Shown here: positions 8,389-16,923 of the stretch, in pieces
How positions within the stretch are numbered: the first letter of the stretch is position 1
Layout: each line of letters opens with the position of its first letter
Assembly (NCBI GenBank): GCA_051531935.1
Contig: JAOPTR010000008.1
Location: forward strand, 62,001 to 126,000
DNA from: OCS116 sp051531935
GTDB lineage: Bacteria > Pseudomonadota > Alphaproteobacteria > Rhizobiales > OSC116
Length of the DNA stretch: 64,000 nucleotides
Direction of reading: 5' to 3'
Position numbers and translations under genes: made by a program
The notes under the pieces: model-generated
What the model saw: only the letters and a program-made list of their open reading frames with translations
Told to the model about the DNA's origin: nothing
Databases searched by the model: none

Positions 8389-9332
8389 TGATTTTAGCTA
8401 TTATATTCGGAATATTTGCAAGTGTTTCGATGGCAAATGCCGAAAATATCTTTCGCCCACAAAAAAATACAAATTTAGAACAAAGCAATCAACTTATCCC
8501 GCAACCATTTATGCCATTGGTGCATAAAATCAGGCAATTACAAGCACAATATCTTGCACAAGTTACTGAAAATTTACGGCAGATAAAACAAAATAATGCG
8601 CCACTATTTTCATTTTCATTATTACTGCTTAGCTTTATATATGGGCTTTTACATGCTGCAGGGCCTGGTCATGGCAAGGCCGTTATCTCAGCTTACTTAC
8701 TTAGCACCAAGGCGCAGTTGCGCCAAGGCATTCAAATTGCATTTTTTGCATCCATGATGCAGGCGGTCACGGCCATCATCATCACTTTTTCGGGTTTGTT
8801 TTTATTTCACAATTCGGTGCGCACTATAAATGAGAATTTTGGGTATTTTGAGCAATTCTCTTATATCCTCATTGCGCTGCTCGGGCTGTATTTACTGCTA
8901 ACAAGCTTTAGAAAAATTCGTTCCCGCAACGCGCATCATGCACATCATATACATGATGAACATTGTGGTTGCGGCCATGAGCATATTCCAGCACCACAAA
9001 AGCCGCAAAATTTCAAACAAAAAGCCCTGACAATTTTAAGCATAGGCATCAGGCCTTGCACTGGCGCTTTGATAATTTTAATTTTGGCGCACAGCTTACA
9101 ACTTTATTCGGTGGCTATCCTCGCCACATTCTTAATGGCACTAGGAACCTTTACCACTATATCCATAGTCGCCACCTTCGCGGTTTCCATTCAATCAATA
9201 GCTGCAAAATTAAGCCATAAAATATCGGCAAAAAACATAAAAACCTATACTTATATAATAGATGCATTGAAAATCATGTTGGGTTTGTTTATCCTAGGCT
9301 TAGGAATTTTACTCATTTTTGCCACTCTATAA
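8379..9332 (+). CDS. NicO-type metal permease (nickel/cobalt/zinc transporter family)
   Basis: This 317-residue membrane protein has a signal-like N terminus and the family motif HAAGPGHGKAVISAYLL at about residues 95-111. A histidine-rich cytoplasmic loop follows (HHAHHIHDEHCGCGHEH), then the second motif IGIRPCTGALIIL. These are hallmarks of the NicO/RcnA-like transporters. The start could be 8379 or the ATG at 8388, which overlaps the preceding stop as TGATG. The operon with znuA and a Zur box suggests that the substrate is zinc, but the direction of transport (uptake or efflux) cannot be told from sequence. Confidence 0.85.
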   Translation: MRVMILAIIFGIFASVSMANAENIFRPQKNTNLEQSNQLIPQPFMPLVHKIRQLQAQYLAQVTENLRQIKQNNAPLFSFSLLLLSFIYGLLHAAGPGHGKAVISAYLLSTKAQLRQGIQIAFFASMMQAVTAIIITFSGLFLFHNSVRTINENFGYFEQFSYILIALLGLYLLLTSFRKIRSRNAHHAHHIHDEHCGCGHEHIPAPQKPQNFKQKALTILSIGIRPCTGALIILILAHSLQLYSVAILATFLMALGTFTTISIVATFAVSIQSIAAKLSHKISAKNIKTYTYIIDALKIMLGLFILGLGILLIFATL

Positions 9333-9357
9333 ATCTCTAAATTATTGCGATTCAATT

Positions 9358-9789
9358 ATGACCTCTGCTAACGACCCAACCGCTGAAGACTTCGCCCAAA
9401 TGGGCATTGACGAAGATGTAATTAGAAAATTTGTCATTCATTTTTACAAGGTCGTACATGATGATGAAATTTTAGGCCCCTACTTTCATAAACAAATGGA
9501 AGCAACTTGGGATGAACATTTGGATAAGATGTGTAATTTCTGGTCTGCCATTCTTTTAAAAACCAACCGTTTCAACGGCCGTCCTATGCCAGCCCATACA
9601 AAATTAACTGGCTTGCAGCAAAGTGATTTCTTACATTGGCTCAAAACCTTTGAGAAAACCATTAAACATTGCTGCCCCGCCGAAGCTGTGCCGCATATTA
9701 TGAAAAAAGCCCATATGATTGCAAATAGCTTACAATATGGCGTATTTTATCGCCCCGAAGTGATGAAAGAAAAATTTGACCTCGAATAA
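9358..9789 (+). CDS. Group III truncated haemoglobin
   Basis: This 143-residue globin has the group III pattern: FVIHFYKVVHDDEILGPYF, then WDEHLDKMCNFWSAILL, then MPAHTKLTGLQQSDFLHWL, with the likely proximal histidine in the AHTKL or later segment. The ATG at 9358 is chosen because the family begins here; an upstream ATG in the same frame overlaps the transporter gene and adds 13 unrelated residues. Group III globins are linked to oxygen or nitric oxide chemistry, but their role is poorly known. It follows the zinc operon by 25 bases and might be read through from it. Confidence 0.9.
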   Translation: MTSANDPTAEDFAQMGIDEDVIRKFVIHFYKVVHDDEILGPYFHKQMEATWDEHLDKMCNFWSAILLKTNRFNGRPMPAHTKLTGLQQSDFLHWLKTFEKTIKHCCPAEAVPHIMKKAHMIANSLQYGVFYRPEVMKEKFDLE

Positions 9790-9921
9790 ATGTCATTTTC
9801 TTTGAATTTTATTTTCCACAAGCTGGGGATATGTCCGCAAAAGTGTATCCAAATGTAACAAGCACGCCATTTGCGACAATTGCTAACCAATCAGCCTATT
9901 TCTGCCCATTTTTGGTAACAA

Positions 9922-9950
9922 TTGCCTTCTATCTTAATTTCAGAAGGCAA
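9922..9950. repeat. Inverted repeat upstream of the EF-hand gene
   Basis: TTGCCTTCT (9922-9930) and AGAAGGCAA (9942-9950) form a perfect 9-bp stem with an 11-base loop, ending 26 bases before the EF-hand gene. There is no U run after it, so an operator or 5' leader hairpin is as likely as a terminator for the globin gene. Confidence 0.5.
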
Positions 9951-9976
9951 CATTAACCCTCATGTAAGGAAATAAA

Positions 9977-10453
9977 ATGAAAAAGAACACTATACTAGCA
10001 GCACTTTTAGCAACAACAGTCATCTTCTCTGGCACAGCGGCTTATGCCCATGGCAATAACAACGGTGGCGACAATAACGGCAGCAACGATAAGCAAGGCC
10101 AACATTTCAAAAAAGGCGGCGGCCAAGGCGGTAAGCACCAAGGTAAACGCATGGGCAAACGCGGTGGACGCGGTGGCATGATGCGCCAACATTTAGTTGC
10201 AGCGGCCGATACAGATAATGACGGCAAAGTAAGCCAAGAAGAAATGAAAGCTTACAAAGATGCCGAATTTAAAAAATATGATGCCAATAGCGATGGTAAA
10301 TTGAGCCAAGAAGAAATGACAGCCATGCATGACGCACATAAAGCTGCAATGCAAAAAGCCCGCTTTACGAACTTGGACACTGATAAAGACGGTCAAATTA
10401 GCCCAGAAGAGCTGAGCGCTGGCGCTAATGGTCGTGCTAAAGGTAATAAGTAA
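9977..10453 (+). CDS. Secreted EF-hand calcium-binding protein
   Basis: This 158-residue protein has a signal peptide (LATTVIFSGTAAYAHG). A basic, glycine-rich linker follows (KKGGGQGGKHQGKRMGKRGG). Three EF-hand loops are then seen: DTDNDGKVSQEEM, DANSDGKLSQEEM and DTDKDGQISPEEL, each with aspartates at positions 1, 3 and 5 and a glutamate at 12. It should bind calcium in the periplasm. The ribosome site AAGGAA lies 8 bases before the ATG. It is a single gene closed by a strong terminator. Its physiological role is unknown. Confidence 0.88.
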   Translation: MKKNTILAALLATTVIFSGTAAYAHGNNNGGDNNGSNDKQGQHFKKGGGQGGKHQGKRMGKRGGRGGMMRQHLVAAADTDNDGKVSQEEMKAYKDAEFKKYDANSDGKLSQEEMTAMHDAHKAAMQKARFTNLDTDKDGQISPEELSAGANGRAKGNK

Positions 10454-10468
10454 TTTTAGCATGATGCG

Positions 10469-10510
10469 AATGACGTAGGAATCTAGTTATCCTGCGTCAT
10501 TTTCTTTTAC
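10469..10510 (+). terminator. Intrinsic terminator after the EF-hand gene
   Basis: A 12-bp stem pairs AATGACGTAGGA (10469-10480) with TCCTGCGTCATT (10490-10501), with one G-U pair and a 9-base loop. TTTCTTTT follows directly. Confidence 0.85.
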
Positions 10511-10563
10511 ATTAAATCAAAACACCATTATATTTAAATTGAATCACAATTTTGTTGGTGTTT

Positions 10564-11589
10564 ATGAAAATTCTTTATGCGGTACAAGGCACTGGCAATG
10601 GCCACCTAACCCGCGCGCGGGTTATGGCCGCAGCTTTTAGACAACAAAATATCCAAGTTGATTGGGTCTTTTCAGGTCGGAATAAAGACGAATATTTTGA
10701 CATGCAAGCCTTCGGCGATTTTAAAGCCTATCGCGGCCTCTCTTTTACGGTGAAAAACAACCGTTTAGATTTTATAAAAACATTTTTTAAAGCCGACCTT
10801 TTTCGATTTTATAAAGACTTAAAATCCATAGATTTCAGCCATTATGATTTACTCATTAATGATTTTGAACCAATAACCGCTTGGGCGGCAAAATTTAGCA
10901 AAATAAAATCTATGTCTCTGTCCCATCAATCTGCTTTTTTAAGCGACATTCCGCATGTGCAGAATAATTTTATTTTCAATCTGATTACAAAATATTACGC
11001 GCCCGCTAAATTTCCAATCGGTGTGCATTGGCAACGTTTTAGCTCCAACATCATACCGCCGATTATTGCCACGACGGCAACAAATGAAACCAAAAAAACC
11101 AACCAGATTTTGGTTTATATACCTTTTTATTCTGCAGAAGAAATAGTGAAGTTATTGGCCGATTTTGGGAGCTATCATTTTCATATTTACCATGCCAATC
11201 AACCACAAAACAGCCCGCAGAACATTAGTTTCCATGCTTTTTCGACCAGTGGTTTTGCCGCACATTTAGCCACTTGTGATGGCGTCATTAGCAATGCGGG
11301 TTTTGAATTGCCATCCGAAGCGTTACATTTGGGCAAAAAATTATTACTAGAACCAATTAAAAACCAAACAGAACAGTTATCAAACGCTCATATTTTAGAA
11401 AATTTCGATTGGGCGCAAACTGAACCAAAAATTAAAAAACGCCATATAGAATATTGGCTAGAGAATTCCAAGCCCAACCAAGTTATCTGGCCAAATGTAG
11501 CCGATGAACTGGTAAGTTGGATTCAAACAGAAGACCCAAGCACCCTAGACCAATTATCAAAAAAACTGTGGTCGCAAGTGAAAAACTAA
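10564..11589 (+). CDS. MJ1255/VC2487-type glycosyltransferase
   Basis: This 341-residue protein starts MKILYAVQGTGNGHLTRARV, the hallmark of the MJ1255/VC2487 family of predicted GT-B glycosyltransferases. A UDP-sugar-binding-like C-terminal segment (CDGVISNAGFELPSEALHLG, then KNQTEQLSNAHIL) matches the MurG-like nucleotide-sugar site. The ATG at 10564 is chosen; an in-frame TTG lies 12 bases earlier. The donor and acceptor are unknown. It is convergent with another glycosyltransferase gene, and the two are separated by a repeated segment. Confidence 0.78.
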   Translation: MKILYAVQGTGNGHLTRARVMAAAFRQQNIQVDWVFSGRNKDEYFDMQAFGDFKAYRGLSFTVKNNRLDFIKTFFKADLFRFYKDLKSIDFSHYDLLINDFEPITAWAAKFSKIKSMSLSHQSAFLSDIPHVQNNFIFNLITKYYAPAKFPIGVHWQRFSSNIIPPIIATTATNETKKTNQILVYIPFYSAEEIVKLLADFGSYHFHIYHANQPQNSPQNISFHAFSTSGFAAHLATCDGVISNAGFELPSEALHLGKKLLLEPIKNQTEQLSNAHILENFDWAQTEPKIKKRHIEYWLENSKPNQVIWPNVADELVSWIQTEDPSTLDQLSKKLWSQVKN

Positions 11590-11608
11590 CAACACCCTTG
11601 CCGCATAT

Positions 11609-11767
11609 TTTCCAAAGAGCATCATCGCACCCAGCCGCCGAAATACACTCCCAGAAATTCAATAATTGAGATGGATTTTGGTGAATGAAGCGAGGTTAGC
11701 GAAGGGAATAGTACACTATTTCCAAAGCGCGGCATCGCGCCCAGTCGCCGAAATACACTCAATTATT
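11609..11767. repeat. Duplicated 42-bp repeat between convergent genes
   Basis: Two copies of a 42-bp unit lie at 11609-11650 and 11719-11760. Both begin TTTCCAAAG and end CGCCGAAATACACTC, with about five differences between them. A 10-bp inverted repeat, AATAATTGAG (11661-11670) and CTCAATTATT (11758-11767), overlaps the second copy. It may be a small intergenic repeat or a bidirectional terminator. No encoded protein is seen. Confidence 0.6.
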
Positions 11768-11768
11768 T

Positions 11769-12755
11769 TTAGAAATAGGTGTGAAATTCCTTAACACATT
11801 CGTGCCAACTATTCGCTTCGGCAAATTCGCGGGCTTTGGTTTTGCTTAGGCTTAGGGCGGCGAGTGCGGCTTTTTGCAAATCATCGTCCATGACGGCGGC
11901 TTCGCAATCTGGCAAAACGTCTATGGGGCCGCGCACGGGATAAGCTGCAACGGGCACTCCGCAGGCGAGCGCTTCTAGCAACACCAAGCCAAAGGTATCA
12001 GTTTTGCTCGCAAAAACAAACACATCGGCACTTCTATAATGTGCGGCTAGGGCATCACCATTTTGGTTCCCTGCAAAATAAACGTCTTTATATTCGGCTT
12101 TTAGTTCGGCCAATTGCACACCATCGCCGACCACCATTTTTGTACCAGGTAATTCTAAATCTAAAAATGCTTTTATATTTTTTTCAAGCGATACGCGGCC
12201 AACATAACAAAAAACAGGGCCGTCTAACTGAACTGCTTTTTCGCCCTCTGGCACAAATTGTTCGGTATCCACACCACGTCCCCAAACCGAAACATTTTTA
12301 AACCCATTGCTGCGCAGGTCTTTGGCCATGCGTTCAGTCGTTGCCAATGTGTGTTTGGCGGGTTTATGAAACCAACGCAAAACAGCAAAGGTTAAACGTG
12401 TCGGAAAACCGAACATTTCTTTTAAATATTCAGGGTAATTTGTATGATAACAGGTGGTGAATTCGATGTTATTTTTAAGGCAGTAATTACGTGCCGCATA
12501 GCCCAATGGGCCTTCGGTGGCGATATGCACACATTCAGGGTTAAAATCTTTAATCAGGCGTGATACGTGTTTTTTGGCAAATGGCGCTATTTTAATATCG
12601 TGATAACGTGGGATAGAGTAGGTTTTCAAATCACCATTGGTAATTAAACTCACCTCATGCCCAAGTTTTTTAGATTCTTCAACAATATATTCAACCGTGC
12701 GCACCACCCCGTTTACCTGAGGATGCCAAGCATCAGAGACAATTTGCACGCGCAT
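11769..12755 (-). CDS. GT4-family glycosyltransferase
   Basis: This 328-residue GT-B enzyme starts MRVQIVSDAWHPQVNGVVRT, as in the GT4 alpha-mannosyl and glucosyl transferases acting on diacylglycerol or other lipids. The nucleotide-sugar site appears as CYVGRVSLEKNIKAFLDL in the middle and KTDTFGLVLLEALACGVPVA near residues 256-275, with the conserved EX7E pattern. Length is slightly below the 350-400 typical for the family. The acceptor is unknown; a glycolipid role would fit related alphaproteobacterial enzymes but is not proven. Confidence 0.85.
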   Translation of the reverse strand: MRVQIVSDAWHPQVNGVVRTVEYIVEESKKLGHEVSLITNGDLKTYSIPRYHDIKIAPFAKKHVSRLIKDFNPECVHIATEGPLGYAARNYCLKNNIEFTTCYHTNYPEYLKEMFGFPTRLTFAVLRWFHKPAKHTLATTERMAKDLRSNGFKNVSVWGRGVDTEQFVPEGEKAVQLDGPVFCYVGRVSLEKNIKAFLDLELPGTKMVVGDGVQLAELKAEYKDVYFAGNQNGDALAAHYRSADVFVFASKTDTFGLVLLEALACGVPVAAYPVRGPIDVLPDCEAAVMDDDLQKAALAALSLSKTKAREFAEANSWHECVKEFHTYF

Positions 12756-12880
12756 AATAATACTTCTCTTAAAACCAATTTATACTCAGAATATAGACAG
12801 TTTTATCCAAACATTAAAGCATAATCTAGCCATAGTAAAATAACGCTTTAAACAAGGCCATAACCACTATATAACAGGGC

Positions 12881-12909
12881 TTCAAATTTGCGACATATTG
12901 CGCTATAAT
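12881..12909 (+). promoter_or_regulatory. Likely promoter of dapF
   Basis: A perfect -10 TATAAT (12904-12909) is preceded at 17 bases by TTCAAA, a weak -35 (12881-12886). The -10 lies 23 bases before the dapF ATG. Confidence 0.45.
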
Positions 12910-12932
12910 GGCAAAAAATATTGGTGATTATA

Positions 12933-13850
12933 ATGGCTCAGACAGACATTCCATTTTTTAAAATGAACGGCCTCGGCAATGATTTTGTAATTCTTGACGC
13001 CCGCAAACACGATTTTAATTTATCCGTAGCCGCCCTGCAAGCCATTGCCAACCGCGAAACTGACCCTATAACTGGCCGCGGCTTTGATCAATTAATCGTG
13101 CTCGAAAACTCCAAAATTGCCAATGTTTTTATGCGTATTTATAATGCCGATGGCAGCCAAGTGAACGCTTGCGGCAATGCTACACGCTGTGTTGGCTCGC
13201 TTACCATGCAGGCACTTAGTAAAGATGAATGCAGCATTGAAACCAATGACGGTAAAAAATTCGCACGGTTTGAAGAAAGCCTATGCGCCCATAGCAATAT
13301 GGCCGAACAGCGCCAAGTGACAGCCAATATGGGGCCTGTAAAATTACAGTGGGATCAAATTCCATTGAGTGAAGAGTTTCATGATACTGCAGGCATTGAG
13401 CTAGAAATTGGCCCCTTTGGCAACCCAATTCTGCACACGCCATCTGTTGCCAATATGGGCAATCCGCATGTTATTTTTTGGGCAGACAAACACCCAGACG
13501 AGTATGGCCTTAAAAACTTTGGCCCGATGATAGAAAATCATCCGCTTTTTCCTGAGCGCGTGAATGTATCGGTAGGGCAAGTGGTTGATGGCAATAAAGT
13601 TATTTTGCGCACATGGGAGCGCGGCGTTGGCCTTACGCGGGCGTGTGGCACAGCTGCATGTGCGGCAGGTGTTTCGGCACATCGTCGTGGTTTCACTGGT
13701 AATAAAGTGACCATTTCTATTCCCGCAGGTGAGATTAAAATCGAATGGACAAAAGCTAATAATGTACTTATGACGGGCGATTGGATGCTCGATTATGAAG
13801 GCACTATACCAGCCGAAATTTTCCTGCTTGAAGATGCGGGTGTGGCGTAG
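12933..13850 (+). CDS. dapF: Diaminopimelate epimerase DapF
   Basis: The 305-residue enzyme converts LL- to meso-diaminopimelate for lysine and peptidoglycan synthesis. The N-terminal signature FFKMNGLGNDFVILDAR is clear. The two catalytic cysteines are in NACGNATRCVG and in TRACGTAACAA. The first motif has alanine where many enzymes have glycine (CGNG), a change I believe is common in alphaproteobacteria. The start at 12933 is chosen over a TTG 12 bases earlier. Its stop lies 2 bases before mtaB, and ftsY and yciB follow, as in related genomes. Confidence 0.96.
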   Translation: MAQTDIPFFKMNGLGNDFVILDARKHDFNLSVAALQAIANRETDPITGRGFDQLIVLENSKIANVFMRIYNADGSQVNACGNATRCVGSLTMQALSKDECSIETNDGKKFARFEESLCAHSNMAEQRQVTANMGPVKLQWDQIPLSEEFHDTAGIELEIGPFGNPILHTPSVANMGNPHVIFWADKHPDEYGLKNFGPMIENHPLFPERVNVSVGQVVDGNKVILRTWERGVGLTRACGTAACAAGVSAHRRGFTGNKVTISIPAGEIKIEWTKANNVLMTGDWMLDYEGTIPAEIFLLEDAGVA

Positions 13851-13852
13851 GA

Positions 13853-15124
13853 ATGGCTAAGAACTTCATTGAAAATAAAGTTGTTACCTTTGGTTGCCGC
13901 CTCAATACCTATGAATCGGAAGTCATCAAAAACAACCTCGATGTTTCGGGCGTTGACAATAGCATTGTATTCAATACCTGTGCGGTGACCAATGAAGCCA
14001 GTCGCCAAGCGCGGCAAGCCATTCGCAAAGCACGGCGCGACAACCCAGATATACGCATCATCGTGACAGGCTGCGGTGCGCAGATAGAAACAGATACTTA
14101 TGCCGCCATGCCCGAAGTGGATATGTTACTTGGCAATGACGAGAAAATGCACGCCAAAAGCTACCAAGCTTTTGATTTTGGTATCAGCAAAGAAGAACGG
14201 CTTAAAGTTAACGACATTATGAGCGTTAAAGAAACCGCAAACCACCTCATTCAGGGTATGAGCGAGCATACACGTGCTTTTGTACAGGTGCAAAATGGCT
14301 GTGATCATCGTTGCACTTTTTGCATCATTCCCTTTGGACGGGGTGTTAGCCGCAGTGTGCCTGCGGGCGAAGTTGTAAACCAAATCAAAACCCTAGTTGC
14401 CAACGGCTACCAAGAAGTGGTGTTAACAGGTGTTGACATAACCTCATATGGAACAGACCTGCCAGGCAAACCACCCTTGGGCAATTTAGTGCAACGCATT
14501 TTAAAAATGGTGCCAGATTTGCCGCGTTTACGTATATCATCTATCGACAGTGTTGAGGCGGATGGCGAACTTATGGATGCGTTGAGCGACCTGCGATTGA
14601 TGCCAAGCCTGCATTTAAGTTTGCAGCATGGCGATGATATGATTTTAAAACGCATGAAGCGCCGCCATTTACGCGATGATGCCATTAAATTTTGTGATGA
14701 CGCGCGTAAAATTCGCCCAGATCTTATTTTAGGCGCTGATATCATTGCAGGTTTTCCAACCGAAACCGATGAAATGTTTGAAAATTCACTCAGTCTGGTT
14801 GATGAATGCGGGCTCACAAATTTACATGTTTTCCCATTTTCAGCACGCCAAGGCACACCTGCAGCACGCATGCCGCAAACCGATGGAAAAATCATCAAAC
14901 ATCGTGCCGATAAATTGCGCCAAAAAGGCAAGGCAGCACTTGCCAAACATCTTGCCGCCGAAACAGGCATGACCCGCTATATTTTGGTTGAAAAAGACAA
15001 TAAAGGCCGCACAGAACATTTCACGCCTGTTACACTTGATAAACATCACCAAACAGGCCATATAATTAAGGCACGCATAACAGGCATATCTGGCAATGAA
15101 CTTGTGGCCACGGCTTACTCATAA
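13853..15124 (+). CDS. mtaB: tRNA t6A37 methylthiotransferase MtaB
   Basis: This 423-residue radical-SAM enzyme adds a methylthio group to t6A37 in ANN-decoding tRNAs. The N-terminal domain has cysteines in TFGCRLNTYESE, NTCAVTNEASRQARQ and VTGCGAQ, which bind the auxiliary cluster. The radical-SAM cluster motif is QNGCDHRCTFCIIPFGRG. A C-terminal TRAM-like segment follows. Length and motif order fit MtaB rather than MiaB. It begins 2 bases after dapF and is probably cotranscribed with dapF and ftsY. Confidence 0.95.
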   Translation: MAKNFIENKVVTFGCRLNTYESEVIKNNLDVSGVDNSIVFNTCAVTNEASRQARQAIRKARRDNPDIRIIVTGCGAQIETDTYAAMPEVDMLLGNDEKMHAKSYQAFDFGISKEERLKVNDIMSVKETANHLIQGMSEHTRAFVQVQNGCDHRCTFCIIPFGRGVSRSVPAGEVVNQIKTLVANGYQEVVLTGVDITSYGTDLPGKPPLGNLVQRILKMVPDLPRLRISSIDSVEADGELMDALSDLRLMPSLHLSLQHGDDMILKRMKRRHLRDDAIKFCDDARKIRPDLILGADIIAGFPTETDEMFENSLSLVDECGLTNLHVFPFSARQGTPAARMPQTDGKIIKHRADKLRQKGKAALAKHLAAETGMTRYILVEKDNKGRTEHFTPVTLDKHHQTGHIIKARITGISGNELVATAYS

Positions 15125-15147
15125 AGCCAGAAAATAACGGATACTAA

Positions 15148-16305
15148 ATGTTTAAAAAACTATTTGGCAGAAAAAAGAAAACTGAGGCTCCGATTGATGA
15201 AATCGAAACGGTTGCCGAAGAGATAGTCGAAGAAATTGCCGAGCCAGTTGTAGAAGCCATTGCCGAACCATTGGTTGAAGCTGTTGAACAACCTATTGAA
15301 CCAGTGCCGGAAATTATTGAAGCGGCATTGCCTGAGATAGTCCCTCAACCTGAGCCAGAAATAAAAACCCAAACCGAACCCAAAAAATCTTGGTTTAAGC
15401 GCCTCACTCAAGGGCTTTCCAAAAGCAACAGTAATTTGGTGGCGGGTATTGGTAATATTTTCACCAAGAAAAAACTCAACGATGATACGCTTGAAGAGTT
15501 AGAAGACATCCTCATACAAGCTGATTTAGGCACTGATACAGCCGTAAAAATATGCGAAGGTCTTGCCAGAACTTCTTATGACAAAGAAATTGAGCCAGAA
15601 GAAATTCGCCAATTACTCAACAGAGAAATCGGTCAAATTTTAGAACCTGTTGCCAAACCACTTATCATCGACACCAATGCAAAACCTTATATTATTTTGA
15701 TGACGGGCGTAAACGGCGCAGGCAAAACCACCACCATTGGCAAAATGGCGCAAAAATTACAATCTGAAGGCAAAAAAGTTATGCTGGCAGCGGGTGATAC
15801 ATTCCGCGCGGCAGCAGTGGAACAACTTGCAGTTTGGGGCGAACGCGCAGGCGTGCCTGTTGTCACCGCGCCCGAAGGTAGCGATGCAGCTAGCCTTGCA
15901 TTTGAAGCCATCGCAAAAGCCCGAGAGCAAAATATTGATGTGCTATTAATCGACACAGCAGGGCGTTTGCAAAACCGCACCGAATTAATGGACGAGCTAG
16001 AAAAAATTGTCCGTGTGATTAAAAAACAAGATAACACCGCCCCGCATGCCACACTTTTGGTACTTGATGCCACCACAGGGCAAAATGCCATAAGCCAAGC
16101 TCAAATTTTCTCCGATAAGGTGGATATTTCTGGTTTGGTGATGACCAAGTTAGATGGCACTGCCAAGGGCGGCATATTGGTTGCCATTGCTGCCAAGTTC
16201 AAACTACCCGTACATTATATTGGCGTGGGCGAAACCATTGACGATTTAGAACCTTTTGATGCATCCGAATTTGCAGATGCCCTCACCCAAACAAATTTAA
16301 ACTGA
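15148..16305 (+). CDS. ftsY: Signal recognition particle receptor FtsY
   Basis: This 385-residue GTPase is the membrane receptor of the SRP pathway. An acidic N-terminal A domain of about 75 residues, rich in Glu, Val and Pro, precedes the NG domain. Motifs are GVNGAGKTTTIGKMA (G1), the DTFRAAAVEQL segment, DTAGRLQNRTELM (G3), TKLDGTAKGG (G4) and the closing GVGETIDDLEPFD. Length is normal for an alphaproteobacterial FtsY. It lies 23 bases after mtaB and is followed at 7 bases by yciB. Confidence 0.97.
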   Translation: MFKKLFGRKKKTEAPIDEIETVAEEIVEEIAEPVVEAIAEPLVEAVEQPIEPVPEIIEAALPEIVPQPEPEIKTQTEPKKSWFKRLTQGLSKSNSNLVAGIGNIFTKKKLNDDTLEELEDILIQADLGTDTAVKICEGLARTSYDKEIEPEEIRQLLNREIGQILEPVAKPLIIDTNAKPYIILMTGVNGAGKTTTIGKMAQKLQSEGKKVMLAAGDTFRAAAVEQLAVWGERAGVPVVTAPEGSDAASLAFEAIAKAREQNIDVLLIDTAGRLQNRTELMDELEKIVRVIKKQDNTAPHATLLVLDATTGQNAISQAQIFSDKVDISGLVMTKLDGTAKGGILVAIAAKFKLPVHYIGVGETIDDLEPFDASEFADALTQTNLN

Positions 16306-16312
16306 GAATTAC

Positions 16313-16921
16313 ATGTCCGAAACAGATAAAAAATCCAACAATTTCTTGCTTGAAATTTTCCCGCTTGCGGCTTTCTTTCTGGGCTATAAATTTGCACATG
16401 TTGTTTTTAAAAATGACCCAGAAGACAATCTAATTTATGCCACTGGTATATTGATGGCCGCCACAATAATTGCATTGGCAATCCGTTGGGTTAAAGAGAG
16501 AAAAATCGCAGTAATGCCATTGGTCACATTGGTCATTGTTCTTATTTTCGGCGGGTTGACTATCTATTTCGACAGTAAATTATTCATCAAAATAAAACCC
16601 ACAATTTTAAACCTAAGCTTTGCCAGCATTCTGTTGGGCGGGCTTTTATTCAAAAAAAGCTTCATCTCTATCATCATGGGGCCAGTGCTAAACCTACAAC
16701 CACGCGGTTGGTTTATCCTCACACTTATGTGGGGCATCTTCTTTATATTCTTGGCAGGTTTAAACGAATATGTATGGCGTAATTATATAGAAGAAACATG
16801 GGTTAGCTTTAAAGTATTTGGGGTATTGCCAATCACCCTCACCTTCTCCATGGTCTCCATTTTCGCAGTAAGTAAACATCTTATTCAAGATGAAGATGAG
16901 CCTAAAAAACTCGAAAAATAA
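16313..16921 (+). CDS. yciB: Septation-associated membrane protein YciB (IspZ)
   Basis: This 202-residue inner-membrane protein has about five or six helices and the family segments FLLEIFPLAAFFLGYKF near the start and RGWFILTLMWGIFFIFLAG near residues 124-142. YciB/IspZ is needed for normal septation and envelope integrity in related bacteria, but its molecular role is not settled. Position after ftsY is conserved in alphaproteobacteria. It is convergent with the hydroxyproline epimerase gene, with only 2 bases between stops, so no separate terminator can be seen. Confidence 0.9.
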   Translation: MSETDKKSNNFLLEIFPLAAFFLGYKFAHVVFKNDPEDNLIYATGILMAATIIALAIRWVKERKIAVMPLVTLVIVLIFGGLTIYFDSKLFIKIKPTILNLSFASILLGGLLFKKSFISIIMGPVLNLQPRGWFILTLMWGIFFIFLAGLNEYVWRNYIEETWVSFKVFGVLPITLTFSMVSIFAVSKHLIQDEDEPKKLEK

Positions 16922-16923
16922 TA

